Origin: Pseudomonas synxantha BG33R
Lineage (GTDB): Bacteria; Pseudomonadota; Gammaproteobacteria; Pseudomonadales; Pseudomonadaceae
NCBI RefSeq assembly: GCF_000263715.2
Contig: NZ_CM001514.1
Location: 5,704,498 to 5,768,497, forward strand
Direction of reading: 5' to 3'
DNA length: 64,000 bases
In this document: positions 29,736 to 38,636 of the stretch, piece by piece
How the letters are laid out: each line of letters starts with the position of its first letter
Position numbering within the stretch: the first letter of the stretch is position 1
Notes under the pieces: generated by a model
The model's input: the letters and a program-made list of their open reading frames with translations, nothing else
Database searches by the model: none
Told to the model about the DNA's origin: nothing
Program-made: the position numbers and the translations under genes

Positions 29736-30461
29736 CCTGAGTACAAACACGAAGTTTACATCTGGTTAAAAAACAAACAAACCTGTCTGATCTGTGACGA
29801 ATTCACAGACTCCGCCGATAACGTATGCAATATCTGCGAAACAGAACTGCCATGGCTGCTTGAGCACTGTGAGCAGTGCGCCTTGCCTTTGCCGATGGAC
29901 GGGTTGATCTGCGGCCAGTGCCAAAAACACCCTCCGGCCTTTAACCAGGTGATCGCACCCTGGACCTACAGTTTCCCCATCGACACCCTGGTCAGCCGCT
30001 TCAAGCATCAGGCGCGCTGGCCGCTGGGCCACATGCTGGCGCGCCTGCTGGGGCAGCACCTGCAACACCGCTTCGATAACGCCGAACTCAACCGCCCCGA
30101 CTATCTACTGCCGGTCCCCATGGCCCGCAAACGCCTGCGCCAACGCGGCTTTAACCAGGCGCAGATGGTGGCTCGCTGGCTCAGTAGCGCGCTCGACATT
30201 CCCCTCAATGAGCACGCGCTGCTGCGCCCGCTTGAAACCGTGGCGCAGCAAGACCTCGACGCCAAGACGCGTAAGCGTAACCTGCTCAACGCCTTTGCCC
30301 TGGCGCCCGGCGCTCAAGTCGCAGGGCAACACCTGGCGCTGGTGGACGATGTACTCACCACCGGCGCTACCGCCCACAGCCTGGCGCGGTTATTGATGGG
30401 CGCCGGCGCACGCCAGGTCGATGTCTATTGCCTGGCCCGCACCCCCAAGCCCGGCCCCTGA
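29724..30461 (+). CDS. ComF-family phosphoribosyltransferase-like protein
   Basis: 245 residues. The N-terminus has four CxxC pairs (CLIC, CNIC, CEQC, CGQC), a probable zinc ribbon. The C-terminal type I PRTase domain holds the PRPP loop LALVDDVLTTGAT near 212. In competent bacteria ComF acts in uptake of transforming DNA; in Pseudomonas its role is unclear. The start ATG 29724 has AAGGAAG upstream. It is divergent from bioB, and the first codons overlap the candidate BirA operator. Confidence 0.88.
   Translation: MHCQPEYKHEVYIWLKNKQTCLICDEFTDSADNVCNICETELPWLLEHCEQCALPLPMDGLICGQCQKHPPAFNQVIAPWTYSFPIDTLVSRFKHQARWPLGHMLARLLGQHLQHRFDNAELNRPDYLLPVPMARKRLRQRGFNQAQMVARWLSSALDIPLNEHALLRPLETVAQQDLDAKTRKRNLLNAFALAPGAQVAGQHLALVDDVLTTGATAHSLARLLMGAGARQVDVYCLARTPKPGP
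29729..29761. promoter_or_regulatory. Candidate BirA operator of the bio operon
   Basis: Half-sites CTGTCAACC (29729-29737) and AGTTTACAT (29753-29761) are separated by 15 bp. The E. coli/proteobacterial BirA site is TTGTAAACC-N14-16-GGTTTACAA; 13 of the 18 half-site bases agree here, from TGT-AACC and GTTTACA. The site covers the bioB -35 and lies inside the first codons of the divergent comF gene. Confidence 0.7.
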
Positions 30462-30512
30462 CTTGACTCCCCTGCTTCAGAGCGGCAACGTCGGCTTATC
30501 TCATCCAAGCGT

Positions 30513-31283
30513 ATGCCCATGTCTCTGCCCAGCCCACTCAGCCAGCACATCATCCGTCGCCCCCAACGCATTGCCTTGCTGGGGCATATCGCCGAGCAGG
30601 GCTCCATCACCCGCGCCGCCAAAAGTGCGGGGTTGAGTTACAAGGCCGCCTGGGACGCCATCGATGAACTGAACAACCTGGCGCAAAAACCGCTGGTGGA
30701 ACGCAGCGTCGGGGGCAAAGGCGGTGGCGGCGCCAAGCTGACGCAAGAAGGTGAACGAGTGCTGCGCCTTTATCAGCGCCTGCAAGTGCTGCAGGCCGAG
30801 CTGCTCGGTTCGGACGAAGCGGCCAGTGACTTCAACCTGCTCGGCCGCTTGATGCTGCGCACCAGTGCGCGCAACCAATTGCACGGCCAGGTCGTCGCCA
30901 TCGACAGCCAGGGCCGCAACGACAGGATTCGCCTGCAACTGGCCGGCGACCTGTACCTCGACGCCCAGATTACCCACGACAGCACCCAACGGCTGGAGCT
31001 GCAGGCCGGCGTGGAGGTGGTCGCCCTGATCAAAGCGGGATGGCTGGAGTTGCGGGCGATCGGGCACCCAGAAACACCTGGACACAATTGCATGAGTGGT
31101 GTGATCGAGGCGATTCTCGATGCCGAGGACGGCCCCAGCGAGGTGCGTATCGCCTTGCCCAACGGCCAGGTGTTATGTGCGCTGGCACCGCCCGCTGCAC
31201 TCCTGGTACTCAACGCTGCCGAGGGCCAGCCGATCCAGGTGCAATTCGCACCCAGCAATGTGCTGCTCGGGACCCCGGTATAA
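30513..31283 (+). CDS. modE: Molybdate-responsive regulator ModE
   Basis: 256 residues. The N-terminal LysR-like winged helix (RRPQRIALLGHIAEQGSITRAAKSAGLSYKAAWDAIDELN) has SVGGKGGGGAKLT, the glycine-rich wing of ModE. Two C-terminal Mop/TOBE domains (about 120-185 and 190-255, beginning with SARNQLHG and MSGVIEAI) bind molybdate. ModE usually controls modABC transport. No molybdate transporter gene is adjacent here. An in-frame ATG two codons downstream is an equally possible start. Confidence 0.88.
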   Translation: MPMSLPSPLSQHIIRRPQRIALLGHIAEQGSITRAAKSAGLSYKAAWDAIDELNNLAQKPLVERSVGGKGGGGAKLTQEGERVLRLYQRLQVLQAELLGSDEAASDFNLLGRLMLRTSARNQLHGQVVAIDSQGRNDRIRLQLAGDLYLDAQITHDSTQRLELQAGVEVVALIKAGWLELRAIGHPETPGHNCMSGVIEAILDAEDGPSEVRIALPNGQVLCALAPPAALLVLNAAEGQPIQVQFAPSNVLLGTPV

Positions 31284-31353
31284 CGTCTTCAGGCTGCAAC
31301 AATTTGGTCACAGTCGCTCCTTAAGGTATCTGCAAAAATCGCGGGAGCCTGAG

Positions 31354-33252
31354 ATGAGCCTATTAGAAGAAAACCAAGCCACTGACCTTGAACAAATGGT
31401 CGGCCTGACCCGCCGTCGCTTTATCGGCGCGGGCGCCCTGTGCGGCGCCGCGATGTTCCTCGGCGGTAACCTGCTGAGCCGCAGCGCCCTGGCGGTGAAT
31501 GCTGCCTCCGCCAGCCCGCTGCTGGGTTTTACCAGCATCGCCGCCGCCACCAGCGACACCATCACCCTGCCCCCTGGCTACAGCGCTTCTGTGCTGATCA
31601 GTTGGGGCCAGCCGCTGCACAAGAACGCCCCGGCTTTCGACCCGTCGGGCAATGGCACAGCCAAGGCCCAGGAACAGCAATTTGGCGACAACAACGACGG
31701 CATGAGCCTGTTTCCGTTCCCGGGCGACGACAACCGTGCCTTGATGGCGATCAACAACGAATACACCAACTACCGCTACCTCTACGCCCACGGCGGCGCG
31801 CCGCAATCGGCCGAGGAGGTACGCAAGGCCCTGGCCAGCGAGGGCGTTTCGGTGATCGAAGTACGGCGCAAGGGCGACACCTGGCAGTTCGTCCAGGACT
31901 CACGCTACAACCGGCGCATCCATGGCAATTCACCGATCCGCGTGAGCGGCCCCGCTGCCGGCCATGACTGGTTGAAAACCGCTGCCGACAAAACCGGCAA
32001 GAAAGTCCTTGGTACTTTTCAGAACTGCGCCAACGGCAAGACACCGTGGGGCACCTACCTGACCTGCGAAGAGAACTTCACCGACTGCTTCGGCAGCAGC
32101 AACCCGCAGCAAGCGTTCGACGCCGGGCAGAAACGCTACGGCGTAGTGGCCGCCAGCAAAGACATCAACTGGCACCCGCACGACCCACGCTTCGACATGG
32201 CCAAGAACCCCAACGAACTCAACCGCCATGGCTGGGTGGTGGAAATCGACCCGTTCGATCCGCAATCCACTCCGGTCAAGCGCACGGCCCTGGGCCGCTT
32301 CAAACATGAAAACGCGGCGCTGGCCGAAACGCGCGACGGCCGCGCTGTGGTGTACATGGGCGACGACGAACGCGGCGAGTTCATCTACAAGTTCGTCAGC
32401 CGCGATCAGATCAACCACAGCAATCCGAAAGCCAACAAAGACCTGCTCGACCACGGCACCTTGTACGTGGCCATCTTCGATGCGGGCGACGGTAACGCCG
32501 ACCATCCCAAGGGCAAGGGCCAATGGGTTGAACTCAGCCATGGCAAAAACGGCATCGACGCCGGCAGCGGTTTCGCCAACCAGGCCGAGGTGCTGATCCA
32601 TGCGCGCCTGGCCGCCAGCGTAGTGAAGGCCACGCGCATGGACCGCCCGGAATGGATCGTCGTCAGCCCCACCGACGGCCAGGTCTATTGCACCCTGACC
32701 AACAACGCCAAGCGCGGCGAAGACGGCCAGCCGGTGGGCGGCCCCAACCCGCGAGAGAAAAACGTCTACGGCCAGATCCTGCGCTGGAAAGCCGACGCCG
32801 ATAACCACGGCGCCACAGACTTTACCTGGGACCTGTTCGTAGTGGCCGGTAACCCGGGTGTGCACGGTGGTACACCGAAGGGCGGCTCGTCCAATATCAA
32901 CCCACAGAACATGTTCAACAGCCCCGATGGCCTGGGCTTCGACAAGGCCGGGCGCCTGTGGATCCTCACCGACGGCGACTACAGCAACGCGGGCGACTTT
33001 GCCGGCATGGGCAACAACCAGATGCTGTGTGCCGACCCGAGCACCGGGGAAATCCGCCGTTTCATGGTCGGGCCGGTGGCGTGTGAGGTCACCGGGATCA
33101 GTTTTGCGCCGGATCAGAAGACGCTGTTCGTGGGCATTCAGCATCCAGGCGAAACCGGGGGGTCAACCTGGCCTGAGCATCTGCCCAATGGCAAGCCACG
33201 TTCGTCGGTGATGGCGATTAGGCGGGATGATGGCGGGGTTGTCGGCGCCTGA
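31354..33252 (+). CDS. PhoX/DUF839-family exported alkaline phosphatase
   Basis: 632 residues. A twin-arginine signal (TRRRFIGAGALCGAAMFLGG) about 20 residues from the start sends the folded protein to the periplasm by the Tat system. The rest is the DUF839 beta-propeller with HPHDPRFD, TCEENFTDCFG, GDDERGEFIYKFVS and FNSPDGLGFDKAGRLWI. PhoX of P. fluorescens uses Fe3+ and Ca2+ and hydrolyses phosphomonoesters; the length and motifs agree. The start ATG 31354 follows GGGAG. Upstream in-frame codons run back into modE and are not used. No Pho box is evident. Confidence 0.88.
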   Translation: MSLLEENQATDLEQMVGLTRRRFIGAGALCGAAMFLGGNLLSRSALAVNAASASPLLGFTSIAAATSDTITLPPGYSASVLISWGQPLHKNAPAFDPSGNGTAKAQEQQFGDNNDGMSLFPFPGDDNRALMAINNEYTNYRYLYAHGGAPQSAEEVRKALASEGVSVIEVRRKGDTWQFVQDSRYNRRIHGNSPIRVSGPAAGHDWLKTAADKTGKKVLGTFQNCANGKTPWGTYLTCEENFTDCFGSSNPQQAFDAGQKRYGVVAASKDINWHPHDPRFDMAKNPNELNRHGWVVEIDPFDPQSTPVKRTALGRFKHENAALAETRDGRAVVYMGDDERGEFIYKFVSRDQINHSNPKANKDLLDHGTLYVAIFDAGDGNADHPKGKGQWVELSHGKNGIDAGSGFANQAEVLIHARLAASVVKATRMDRPEWIVVSPTDGQVYCTLTNNAKRGEDGQPVGGPNPREKNVYGQILRWKADADNHGATDFTWDLFVVAGNPGVHGGTPKGGSSNINPQNMFNSPDGLGFDKAGRLWILTDGDYSNAGDFAGMGNNQMLCADPSTGEIRRFMVGPVACEVTGISFAPDQKTLFVGIQHPGETGGSTWPEHLPNGKPRSSVMAIRRDDGGVVGA

Positions 33253-33260
33253 CAGGGCCT

Positions 33261-33336
33261 CATCGGGGGCAAGCCCCCTCCCACACTTGAATGTATTCGC
33301 AAATCAAAATTGTGGGAGGGGGCTTGCTCCCGATAG
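33261..33336. repeat. REPIN, GTGGGAGGGGGCTTGC type
   Basis: ATCGGGGGCAAGCCCCCTCC at the left and GGAGGGGGCTTGCTCCCGAT at the right, separated by about 34 bp, between the phoX-like gene and srkA. Confidence 0.9.
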
Positions 33337-33421
33337 CAGTTGCACAGCCACCACCTATCCCTGCCCCGGTGCGTTACCATACCCGGCCGGACGCGGCGCC
33401 CTGCTGCGCGCAGGAGTTCGC

Positions 33422-34396
33422 ATGGCCCACCCGTTTGAAACACTCACCCCTGATCTGGTCCTGGACGCCGTCGAAAGCATCGGCTTTCTCAGCGATGCGC
33501 GCGTGTTGGCGCTCAACAGCTACGAAAACCGCGTGTACCAGGTGGGTATCGAAGACGCCGAACCGCTGATCGCCAAGTTCTACCGGCCCCAACGCTGGAC
33601 CAACGAGGCGATCCTCGAAGAGCACCGCTTTACCTTCGAACTGGCCGAGTGCGAAGTACCCGTGGTGGCCCCGCTGATTCACAACGGCGAGAGCCTGTTC
33701 GAACACGCAGGTTTCCGCTTCACCCTGTTTCCCCGCCGTGGCGGCCGCGCGCCGGAGCCAGGCAACCTCGACCAGCTTTATCGCCTTGGGCAGTTGCTCG
33801 GCCGTTTGCACGCCGTGGGGTCCACCCGCCCGTTCGAACATCGCGAAGCCCTGGGCGTGAAGAACTTCGGTCACGACTCCCTCACCACCTTGCTCGAAGG
33901 CAACTTCATTCCCAAAAGCCTGTTGCCGGCCTATGAATCCGTGGCCCGCGACCTGCTCAAGCGTGTGGAAGAGGTTTATAAAGCCACGCCGCACAAGAAC
34001 ATCCGCATGCACGGCGATTGCCACCCCGGCAACATGATGTGCCGCGACGAGATGTTCCATATCGTCGACCTCGACGACTGCCGCATGGGCCCGGCGGTGC
34101 AAGACCTGTGGATGATGCTCGCTGGCGACCGCCAGGAATGCCTGGGCCAGCTGTCGGAACTGATGGACGGCTACCAGGAGTTCCACGACTTCGACCCTCG
34201 CGAACTGGCCCTGATCGAACCGTTGCGCGCCTTGCGCCTGATGCACTACAGCGCCTGGCTGGCACGGCGCTGGGACGATCCGGCGTTTCCCCACAGCTTC
34301 CCCTGGTTTGGCACCGAGCGGTATTGGGGCGACCAGGTGCTGGCGTTGCGTGAGCAACTGTCGGCGCTCAATGAAGAACCGCTAAAACTCTTCTGA
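33422..34396 (+). CDS. srkA: Stress response kinase SrkA (YihE)
   Basis: 324-residue Ser/Thr kinase-like protein of the aminoglycoside-phosphotransferase fold; in E. coli it protects against toxin-driven and envelope-stress death. The catalytic loop HGDCHPGNMM near 198 and the metal-binding IVDLDDC are intact. GGAG lies 8-11 nt before the ATG at 33422; upstream in-frame codons lie in REPIN sequence and are unlikely to be translated. Confidence 0.92.
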   Translation: MAHPFETLTPDLVLDAVESIGFLSDARVLALNSYENRVYQVGIEDAEPLIAKFYRPQRWTNEAILEEHRFTFELAECEVPVVAPLIHNGESLFEHAGFRFTLFPRRGGRAPEPGNLDQLYRLGQLLGRLHAVGSTRPFEHREALGVKNFGHDSLTTLLEGNFIPKSLLPAYESVARDLLKRVEEVYKATPHKNIRMHGDCHPGNMMCRDEMFHIVDLDDCRMGPAVQDLWMMLAGDRQECLGQLSELMDGYQEFHDFDPRELALIEPLRALRLMHYSAWLARRWDDPAFPHSFPWFGTERYWGDQVLALREQLSALNEEPLKLF

Positions 34397-34405
34397 CTGC
34401 TTTGC

Positions 34406-34438
34406 TTTATGTGGGAGCAAGCCCCCCTCCCACATAAA
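34406..34438. repeat. Collapsed REP hairpin
   Basis: Perfect 12-bp stem TTTATGTGGGAG / CTCCCACATAAA with a 9-nt loop CAAGCCCCC. The ends and the loop are pieces of the GTGGGAGGGGGCTTGC-type REP, but the spacer is missing. It lies 10 bp after srkA and could double as its terminator, though only AAAAA and no T-run follows. Confidence 0.7.
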
Positions 34439-34523
34439 AACCCCCATTGCCAAGCAAGTCCCCATTATCTGACAAATATCCTTACAATCGCGCTTTGTTA
34501 GCTGCCTAAGCAAGGATTCTGCA

Positions 34524-35408
34524 ATGCAAGCCGCCAACCCTCGCAAGGGGTACATCCTGGGCCTGAGCGCCTACGTCATCTGGGGTCTGTTCCCGCTCTA
34601 TTTCAAAGCCATCGCCAGCGTGCCCGCCGCCGAGATCATCGTGCACCGCGTGCTGTGGTCAGCGCTGTTCGGCGGCTTGCTGTTGATGGTGTGGAAGCAC
34701 CCTGGCTGGTTTCGCGAACTGCGTGACAACCCCAAGCGCCTGGCGATCCTGGCACTCAGCGGTTCGCTGATCGCGGCCAACTGGCTGACCTATGTGTGGT
34801 CGGTGAACAGTGGGCGCATGCTTGAAGCCAGCCTGGGTTACTACATCAACCCGCTGGTGAATGTGCTGTTGGGTATGTTGATCCTCGGTGAACGCCTGCG
34901 CCGCCTGCAATGGGTGGCGGTGGGGTTGGCAGCGGTCGGTGTGGCGCAACAAGTGTGGCAGGTGGGTAGCTTGCCATGGGTGTCGCTGGCGCTGGCGTTG
35001 ACGTTCGGTTTCTACGGCTTGATCCGTAAACAGGCCCCGGTCAAGGCACTTCCGGGGCTGGTGGTGGAAACCTGGATGCTGGTGCCGATTGCCGTCGCCT
35101 GGTTGCTGTTCAATCCATCGGCCCACAGTGCACAACTGGAATTCTGGAGCACCTCCGAAGCCTGGTGGTTGGTGGCCGCAGGCCCGGTAACCCTGATTCC
35201 ATTGGTCTGCTTCAACGCCGCAGCACGGCATTTGCCCTATACCGCACTGGGCTTCTTGCAGTACGTGGCGCCGACCCTGGTGCTGTTGGAAGCGGTATTG
35301 CTGTTCGGCGAACACCTGGCGCCAGCCACGCTGATTGCCTTCGCCTTCATCTGGGCCGGGCTGGTGATCTACAGCGTGGATGCATGGCTGACGGTGCGCA
35401 AACGCTGA
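34524..35408 (+). CDS. rarD: RarD, EamA-family permease
   Basis: 294 residues, ten predicted transmembrane helices in two EamA repeats. The opening GYILGLSAYVIWGLFPLYFKA is characteristic of RarD (chloramphenicol-sensitivity protein family). The transported substrate is unknown. Monocistronic, with a strong hairpin (35429-35455) downstream. Confidence 0.9.
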   Translation: MQAANPRKGYILGLSAYVIWGLFPLYFKAIASVPAAEIIVHRVLWSALFGGLLLMVWKHPGWFRELRDNPKRLAILALSGSLIAANWLTYVWSVNSGRMLEASLGYYINPLVNVLLGMLILGERLRRLQWVAVGLAAVGVAQQVWQVGSLPWVSLALALTFGFYGLIRKQAPVKALPGLVVETWMLVPIAVAWLLFNPSAHSAQLEFWSTSEAWWLVAAGPVTLIPLVCFNAAARHLPYTALGFLQYVAPTLVLLEAVLLFGEHLAPATLIAFAFIWAGLVIYSVDAWLTVRKR

Positions 35409-35428
35409 TCAAATAACGCACAAACCTT

Positions 35429-35455
35429 TGCAAGCCACGGCGCCCGTGGCTTGCA
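35429..35455. other. Strong hairpin after rarD
   Basis: Perfect 12-bp stem TGCAAGCCACGG / CCGTGGCTTGCA with a CGC loop, 20 bp after rarD. No T-run follows on the plus strand (GCGTTTCACC), and on the minus strand it is followed by AAGGTTTGTG, so it may be a weak bidirectional terminator. Confidence 0.6.
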
Positions 35456-35471
35456 GCGTTTCACCCCAAGG

Positions 35472-35592
35472 TTATCCACAGCCTGATCCCCGCCATTTGT
35501 GCACAAGCCCTTGAAACTGCTCGTTTTTTGCTCAGCTGACGGAGAAGTCCGGCCGACGTGGCCTGGCGCCGGGTCTCTACAGGTTATCCACA
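35472..35592 (+). promoter_or_regulatory. Two directly repeated consensus DnaA boxes
   Basis: TTATCCACA occurs at 35472-35480 and again at 35584-35592, both in the same orientation, in the 222-bp gap between rarD and the ACT-domain gene. A third, TGTGGATAA in the other orientation, lies inside that gene at 35939-35947. There is no AT-rich unwinding region nor a dnaA/gyrB neighbourhood, so this is not oriC. Confidence 0.65.
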
Positions 35593-35630
35593 GGCCCATG
35601 CAAGATTTCCATGCATAACCCTGTGGGTGG

Positions 35631-36143
35631 TTATTCCTCGTTGCGCAGTTCCACCATCAAATCGTCGGCCAAGGTCTCGAGCGATTCCTGCAAGCGCTCC
35701 AGAGACAACGTGGACGGCACCTGCAACAAAGCCTCGGCGTTGAACAAGGGGTCCCCGCTCATGGGCGCCGGGCGTACATCGGTACTCAAGCGCTCCACGT
35801 TGACACCCTGCTGGCTCAACAGCGCAGTAATCTCGCGCACGATGCCCGAGCGGTCATTGCCCACCAGCGTCATCACAATCGATTTGGACACTGCCGCCTG
35901 CCCTGTACTGCCCTCGCCCACCAGCACGCGTATGCCGTGTGTGGATAAGTCTTCTAGCGCGCCCACCAGTGCCTGACGTTGCTCCGTCGGCACGCTGACC
36001 CGCAGGATCCCGGCAAACTGCCCGGCCATGTGGGCCATGCGGCTTTCCAGCCAGTTACCACCGTGGGCGGCAATGTTCTGCGCGATGCGTTCAACCAGGC
36101 CGGGTTTGTCGGCGGCGATAATTGTGAGTACAAGATGGTCCAT
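35631..36143 (-). CDS. GcvR-like tandem ACT-domain protein
   Basis: 170 residues made of two ACT domains (about 1-80 with LVLTIIAADKPGLVERIAQNIA, and 90-170 with IVMTLVGNDRSGIVREITALL). This is the build of GcvR, which in E. coli antagonises GcvA at the glycine cleavage operon. No gcv gene is adjacent; the divergent neighbour is malate synthase glcB. A metabolic sensor role is likely and the target is unknown. Confidence 0.85.
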   Translation of the reverse strand: MDHLVLTIIAADKPGLVERIAQNIAAHGGNWLESRMAHMAGQFAGILRVSVPTEQRQALVGALEDLSTHGIRVLVGEGSTGQAAVSKSIVMTLVGNDRSGIVREITALLSQQGVNVERLSTDVRPAPMSGDPLFNAEALLQVPSTLSLERLQESLETLADDLMVELRNEE

Positions 36144-36335
36144 GGCGAAGCCCTCTGGAATTCAATCTACAAGGTGGACCCGGGAGCCCTCGAAAACAAA
36201 TCGTGTACCATTTTTATATTTATCTGGAACAATCCAATAGTTTTTTGAGAACATCCGGTTCTCCGCTGTGACCGTACGACCAAAGTGGGTCGCTAAACGA
36301 CGTATTTAGTCTAATTTTCACAACCGCAAGTCATC

Positions 36336-36363
36336 ATGTAGTATGCCCAACCGTGCACTACAT
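36336..36363. promoter_or_regulatory. Inverted repeat upstream of glcB
   Basis: ATGTAGT and ACTACAT, perfect 7-bp arms separated by 14 bp, about 48 bp before the glcB start in a 267-bp intergenic region. It overlaps a -10-like CATAAT (36361-36366). It could be an operator; nothing else in the gap is recognised. Confidence 0.45.
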
Positions 36364-36410
36364 AATGAAAATCTGAAAAAGCGCATAAGCTCCGCAGAGT
36401 GAGGCAAGCA

Positions 36411-38588
36411 ATGACTGAACACGTTCAAGTCGGTGGCCTGCAGGTCGCCAAAGTCCTGTTCGACTTCGTGAACAACGAAGCCATTCCCGGTACCGGCATT
36501 ACTGCCGACCAGTTCTGGGCCGGTGCCGACAAGGTCATCCACGACCTGGCACCGAAGAACAAAGCCCTACTCGCCAAACGCGACGATTTCCAGGCGCGGA
36601 TCGATACCTGGCACAAGACTCACGCCGGCCAGGCCCACGACCCGGTGGCCTACAAAGCCTTCCTGCAAGACATCGGATACCTGCTGCCAGAAGCAGCAGA
36701 CTTCCAGGCCTCGACCCAAAACGTCGACGACGAAATCGCGCGCATGGCCGGCCCGCAACTGGTGGTGCCGGTGATGAATGCGCGCTTTGCCCTCAACGCC
36801 TCGAATGCGCGCTGGGGCTCGCTGTATGACGCGTTGTACGGCACCGACGCCATCAGCGAAGCCAACGGCGCCGAAAAGGGCAAGGGCTACAACAAGGTGC
36901 GTGGCGACAAGGTCATCGCCTTCGCCCGCGCCTTCCTCGACGAAGCCGCACCGCTGAGCGCTGGCAGCCACGTCGATTCCACCGGCTACAAGATCGTCGA
37001 CGGCAAGCTGATCGTCAGCCTCAAAGGCGGCAGCAACAGCGGCCTGCGTGACGATGCCCAGTTGATAGGTTTCCAGGGCCCCGCGGCCGAGCCGATTGCG
37101 CTCCTGTTCAAACACAACGGCCTGCACTTCGAGTTGCAGATCGACGCCAGCACTCCGGTCGGCCAGACCGATGCCGCCGGCGTCAAAGACGTGCTGATGG
37201 AAGCCGCGCTGACCACCATCATGGACTGCGAAGACTCCGTTGCCGCCGTGGATGCCGATGATAAGGTGGTGATCTACCGCAACTGGCTCGGCCTGATGAA
37301 GGGCGACCTGGCCGAAGAAGTGGCCAAGGGCGGCAAGACCTTTACTCGTACCATGAACCCTGATCGCGTCTACACCGGCATCGACGGTAACGACGTGACC
37401 CTGCACGGCCGTTCGCTGCTGTTCGTGCGCAACGTTGGCCACCTGATGACCATCGACGCGATCCTCGACAAAGACGGCAACGAAGTGCCCGAAGGCATCC
37501 TCGACGGCCTGATCACCAGCCTGGCGGCGATTCACAGCCTCAATGGCAACAACACGCGCAAGAACAGCCGCACAGGCTCGGTGTACATCGTCAAACCGAA
37601 GATGCACGGCCCGGAAGAAGCCGCGTTCACCAACGAGTTGTTCGGTCGCATCGAAGAGGTGCTGAACCTGGCGCGCAACACGCTCAAAGTCGGGATCATG
37701 GACGAGGAGCGCCGTACCACGGTCAACCTCAAGGCCTGCATCAAGGCCGCCAGCGAGCGCGTGGTGTTTATCAACACCGGCTTCCTCGACCGTACCGGCG
37801 ACGAAATCCACACCTCCATGGAAGCCGGCGCGATGGTGCGCAAGGCCGCCATGAAGGCGGAAAAATGGATCGGCGCCTACGAAAACTGGAACGTCGATAT
37901 CGGCTTGAGCACCGGCCTGCAAGGCCGTGCACAAATCGGTAAAGGCATGTGGGCCATGCCCGACCTGATGGCGGCGATGCTTGAGCAGAAAATCGCCCAT
38001 CCATTGGCCGGTGCCAACACCGCCTGGGTACCGTCGCCGACCGCTGCGGCGCTACACGCGTTGCACTATCACAAGGTCGACGTATTTGCCCGCCAGGCCG
38101 AACTGGCCAAGCGCGAACGCGCCTCGGTGGACGATATCCTCACCATTCCTCTGGCCAGCAACACCGATTGGTCGGACGAAGAGATCCGCAATGAACTGGA
38201 CAACAACGCCCAGGGCATCCTTGGCTATGTGGTCCGTTGGATTGACCAGGGCGTTGGCTGTTCGAAAGTACCGGACATCAACGATGTGGGCCTGATGGAA
38301 GACCGCGCCACCTTGCGTATCTCCAGCCAGCACATTGCCAACTGGCTGCGCCACGGCGTCGTCAACCAAGACCAGGTGATGGAAAGCCTCAAGCGCATGG
38401 CGCCGGTGGTGGACCGTCAGAATGCCGGGGACACGTTGTATCGTCCGTTGGCGCCGGATTTCGACAGCAATATCGCGTTCCAGGCAGCGGTGGAGTTGGT
38501 AATTGAAGGGACCAAGCAGCCTAATGGGTATACCGAGCCGGTGTTGCACCGCAGGCGTCGGGAGTTCAAGGCTAAAAACGGCCTGTAA
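36411..38588 (+). CDS. glcB: Malate synthase G
   Basis: Condenses glyoxylate and acetyl-CoA to malate in the glyoxylate shunt. 725 residues, the typical size of isoform [16 protein letters not shown] near 272, [14 protein letters not shown] near 330 and the C-terminal [21 protein letters not shown] near 535 are family hallmarks. ATG 36411 gives the usual [13 protein letters not shown] start; GTGAGGCA precedes it. Monocistronic with its own terminator. Confidence 0.97.
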   Translation: MTEHVQVGGLQVAKVLFDFVNNEAIPGTGITADQFWAGADKVIHDLAPKNKALLAKRDDFQARIDTWHKTHAGQAHDPVAYKAFLQDIGYLLPEAADFQASTQNVDDEIARMAGPQLVVPVMNARFALNASNARWGSLYDALYGTDAISEANGAEKGKGYNKVRGDKVIAFARAFLDEAAPLSAGSHVDSTGYKIVDGKLIVSLKGGSNSGLRDDAQLIGFQGPAAEPIALLFKHNGLHFELQIDASTPVGQTDAAGVKDVLMEAALTTIMDCEDSVAAVDADDKVVIYRNWLGLMKGDLAEEVAKGGKTFTRTMNPDRVYTGIDGNDVTLHGRSLLFVRNVGHLMTIDAILDKDGNEVPEGILDGLITSLAAIHSLNGNNTRKNSRTGSVYIVKPKMHGPEEAAFTNELFGRIEEVLNLARNTLKVGIMDEERRTTVNLKACIKAASERVVFINTGFLDRTGDEIHTSMEAGAMVRKAAMKAEKWIGAYENWNVDIGLSTGLQGRAQIGKGMWAMPDLMAAMLEQKIAHPLAGANTAWVPSPTAAALHALHYHKVDVFARQAELAKRERASVDDILTIPLASNTDWSDEEIRNELDNNAQGILGYVVRWIDQGVGCSKVPDINDVGLMEDRATLRISSQHIANWLRHGVVNQDQVMESLKRMAPVVDRQNAGDTLYRPLAPDFDSNIAFQAAVELVIEGTKQPNGYTEPVLHRRRREFKAKNGL

Positions 38589-38591
38589 AAG

Positions 38592-38625
38592 AAAAAGCCC
38601 TGATCTTGCGATCAGGGCTTTTTTG
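38592..38625 (+). terminator. Terminator of glcB
   Basis: AAAAAGCCCTGATC, 4-nt loop, GATCAGGGCTTTTTT: a symmetrical hairpin that can serve glcB and the convergent gene at 38637-39059. Confidence 0.93.
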
Positions 38626-38636
38626 TCGGTCACAGA

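Noticed and set aside
31284..31353. Pho box before the PhoX-family gene
   Set aside because: No pair of CTGTCAT-like repeats 11 bp apart could be found in the upstream 70 bp.
35409..35630. Chromosomal replication origin
   Set aside because: DnaA boxes are present but there is no AT-rich unwinding region and neither dnaA, dnaN, gyrB nor rpmH is near.
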